Assembly: GCA_009783495.1 (NCBI GenBank)
Contig: WRDJ01000035.1
Coordinates: 1 to 7,175 of the forward strand
DNA: 7,175 bases
Direction of reading: 5' to 3'
DNA from: Clostridiales bacterium
Lineage (GTDB): Bacteria; Bacillota; Dehalobacteriia; UBA4068
A program made the position numbers and the translations under genes. The notes beneath the pieces were generated by a model. That model did no database searches, was not told the DNA's origin, and worked only from the letters and a program-made list of their open reading frames with translations. Shown piece after piece: positions 6,768-7,175 of the stretch (within the stretch, counting starts at the first letter, position 1; every line of letters begins with the position of its first letter).

Positions 6768-7175
6768 CTAAAGGCCCCTTTTCAAATACACCTTGTCTAT
6801 TAGCTGCACCCCGTCCTCAAACATGGGGTTATCATAATGTTCAAGGAAATAGTTTTCCACGCGGTGCGAGAACTTAAAGCCGCTCTTTGCGTAAAAACGC
6901 AGGATAGCCGGGCTGTCGCCCGTGCCGGCGAGCATCAGCGCGCCTTGTCCTTTATAATGCCCGCACACATAATTGATCAAGCGCCTGCCATAGCCTCTTT
7001 TCTGGAATTGCGGATATGTCGCCAAGCTTTGCAGCTCGAAGGTTCCGTTCCCCTCGTCCGTCACCACGCAGATGCTTTTCAAGCCGTCGTCATACAGGGC
7101 AAAGAGGTCGCCCCGCTGCAAATATCCGTCAATCATATCCTCTTGCTCGTCGGCCAAAAGCAGCAGGTCGAGAAA
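6768..7175 (-). CDS. GNAT family N-acetyltransferase (YvbK-like), 5' end cut by window
   Basis: At least 135 residues are visible and the frame is open to the right edge, so the start lies beyond 7175; the TTG at 7157 is internal. The start of the visible part (LLLLADEQEDMIDGYL, with FALYDDG soon after) is the typical N-terminus of small YvbK-like GNAT proteins, so probably only a few residues are missing. The acetyl-CoA binding motif A is FELQSLATYPQFQKRGYGRRLINY, containing the Q-x-x-G-x-G/A type loop QKRGYG. The motif B region PAILRFYAKSGF follows, and the C-terminal ENYFLEHYDNPMFEDG...LIDKVYL is shared with YvbK relatives. The enzyme should transfer an acetyl group from acetyl-CoA to an amine; its substrate is unknown. 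It lies 77 bases before dnaX on the same strand. Superfamily is firm, subfamily is likely. Confidence 0.9.
   Translation of the reverse strand, partial: FLDLLLLADEQEDMIDGYLQRGDLFALYDDGLKSICVVTDEGNGTFELQSLATYPQFQKRGYGRRLINYVCGHYKGQGALMLAGTGDSPAILRFYAKSGFKFSHRVENYFLEHYDNPMFEDGVQLIDKVYLKRGL

Overview
The window reads as a piece of chromosome from a Bacillota bacterium, most likely of the class Clostridia. The inference rests on four things: a YugP-type membrane zinc peptidase, strong AGGAGG-type ribosome binding sites, a dnaX-ybaB pair, and a secreted ComEC-like beta-lactamase-fold lipoprotein with a small cysteine-rich tail. Base composition looks intermediate to slightly GC-rich. No species can be named from the sequence alone.

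Layout. The left part (1-3178) is on the plus strand: the 3' end of a membrane-embedded zinc metallopeptidase gene, an 82-base gap with a strong ribosome binding site, and a large MacB-like ABC transporter that fuses ATPase and permease. A perfect 19-bp hairpin (3189-3238) follows the transporter and can stop transcription from both sides. From about 3351 to the right edge everything is on the minus strand. In transcription order these genes are a GNAT acetyltransferase (cut by the window edge), dnaX (DNA polymerase III gamma/tau), ybaB (nucleoid-associated protein), a 407-base stretch with no convincing gene, and the ComEC-like lipoprotein.

How the parts fit. dnaX and ybaB form a tight pair 41 bases apart and belong to replication and chromosome maintenance. 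In most Bacillota recR comes next, but here it does not. Its expected place holds a gap with several inverted repeats and an AT-rich island that resembles promoters on both strands. The ComEC-like protein is anchored outside the cell by a lipid and may be a secreted hydrolase; its substrate is unknown. The ABC transporter has the MacB topology with a very large extracytoplasmic domain; its substrate is also unknown. It has its own strong ribosome binding site.

No obvious new multi-gene system is visible. The points most worth a second look are the gap at 4419-4825, the two-codon ORF overlapping the ybaB start, the missing recR, and the domain make-up of the lipoprotein and the transporter.
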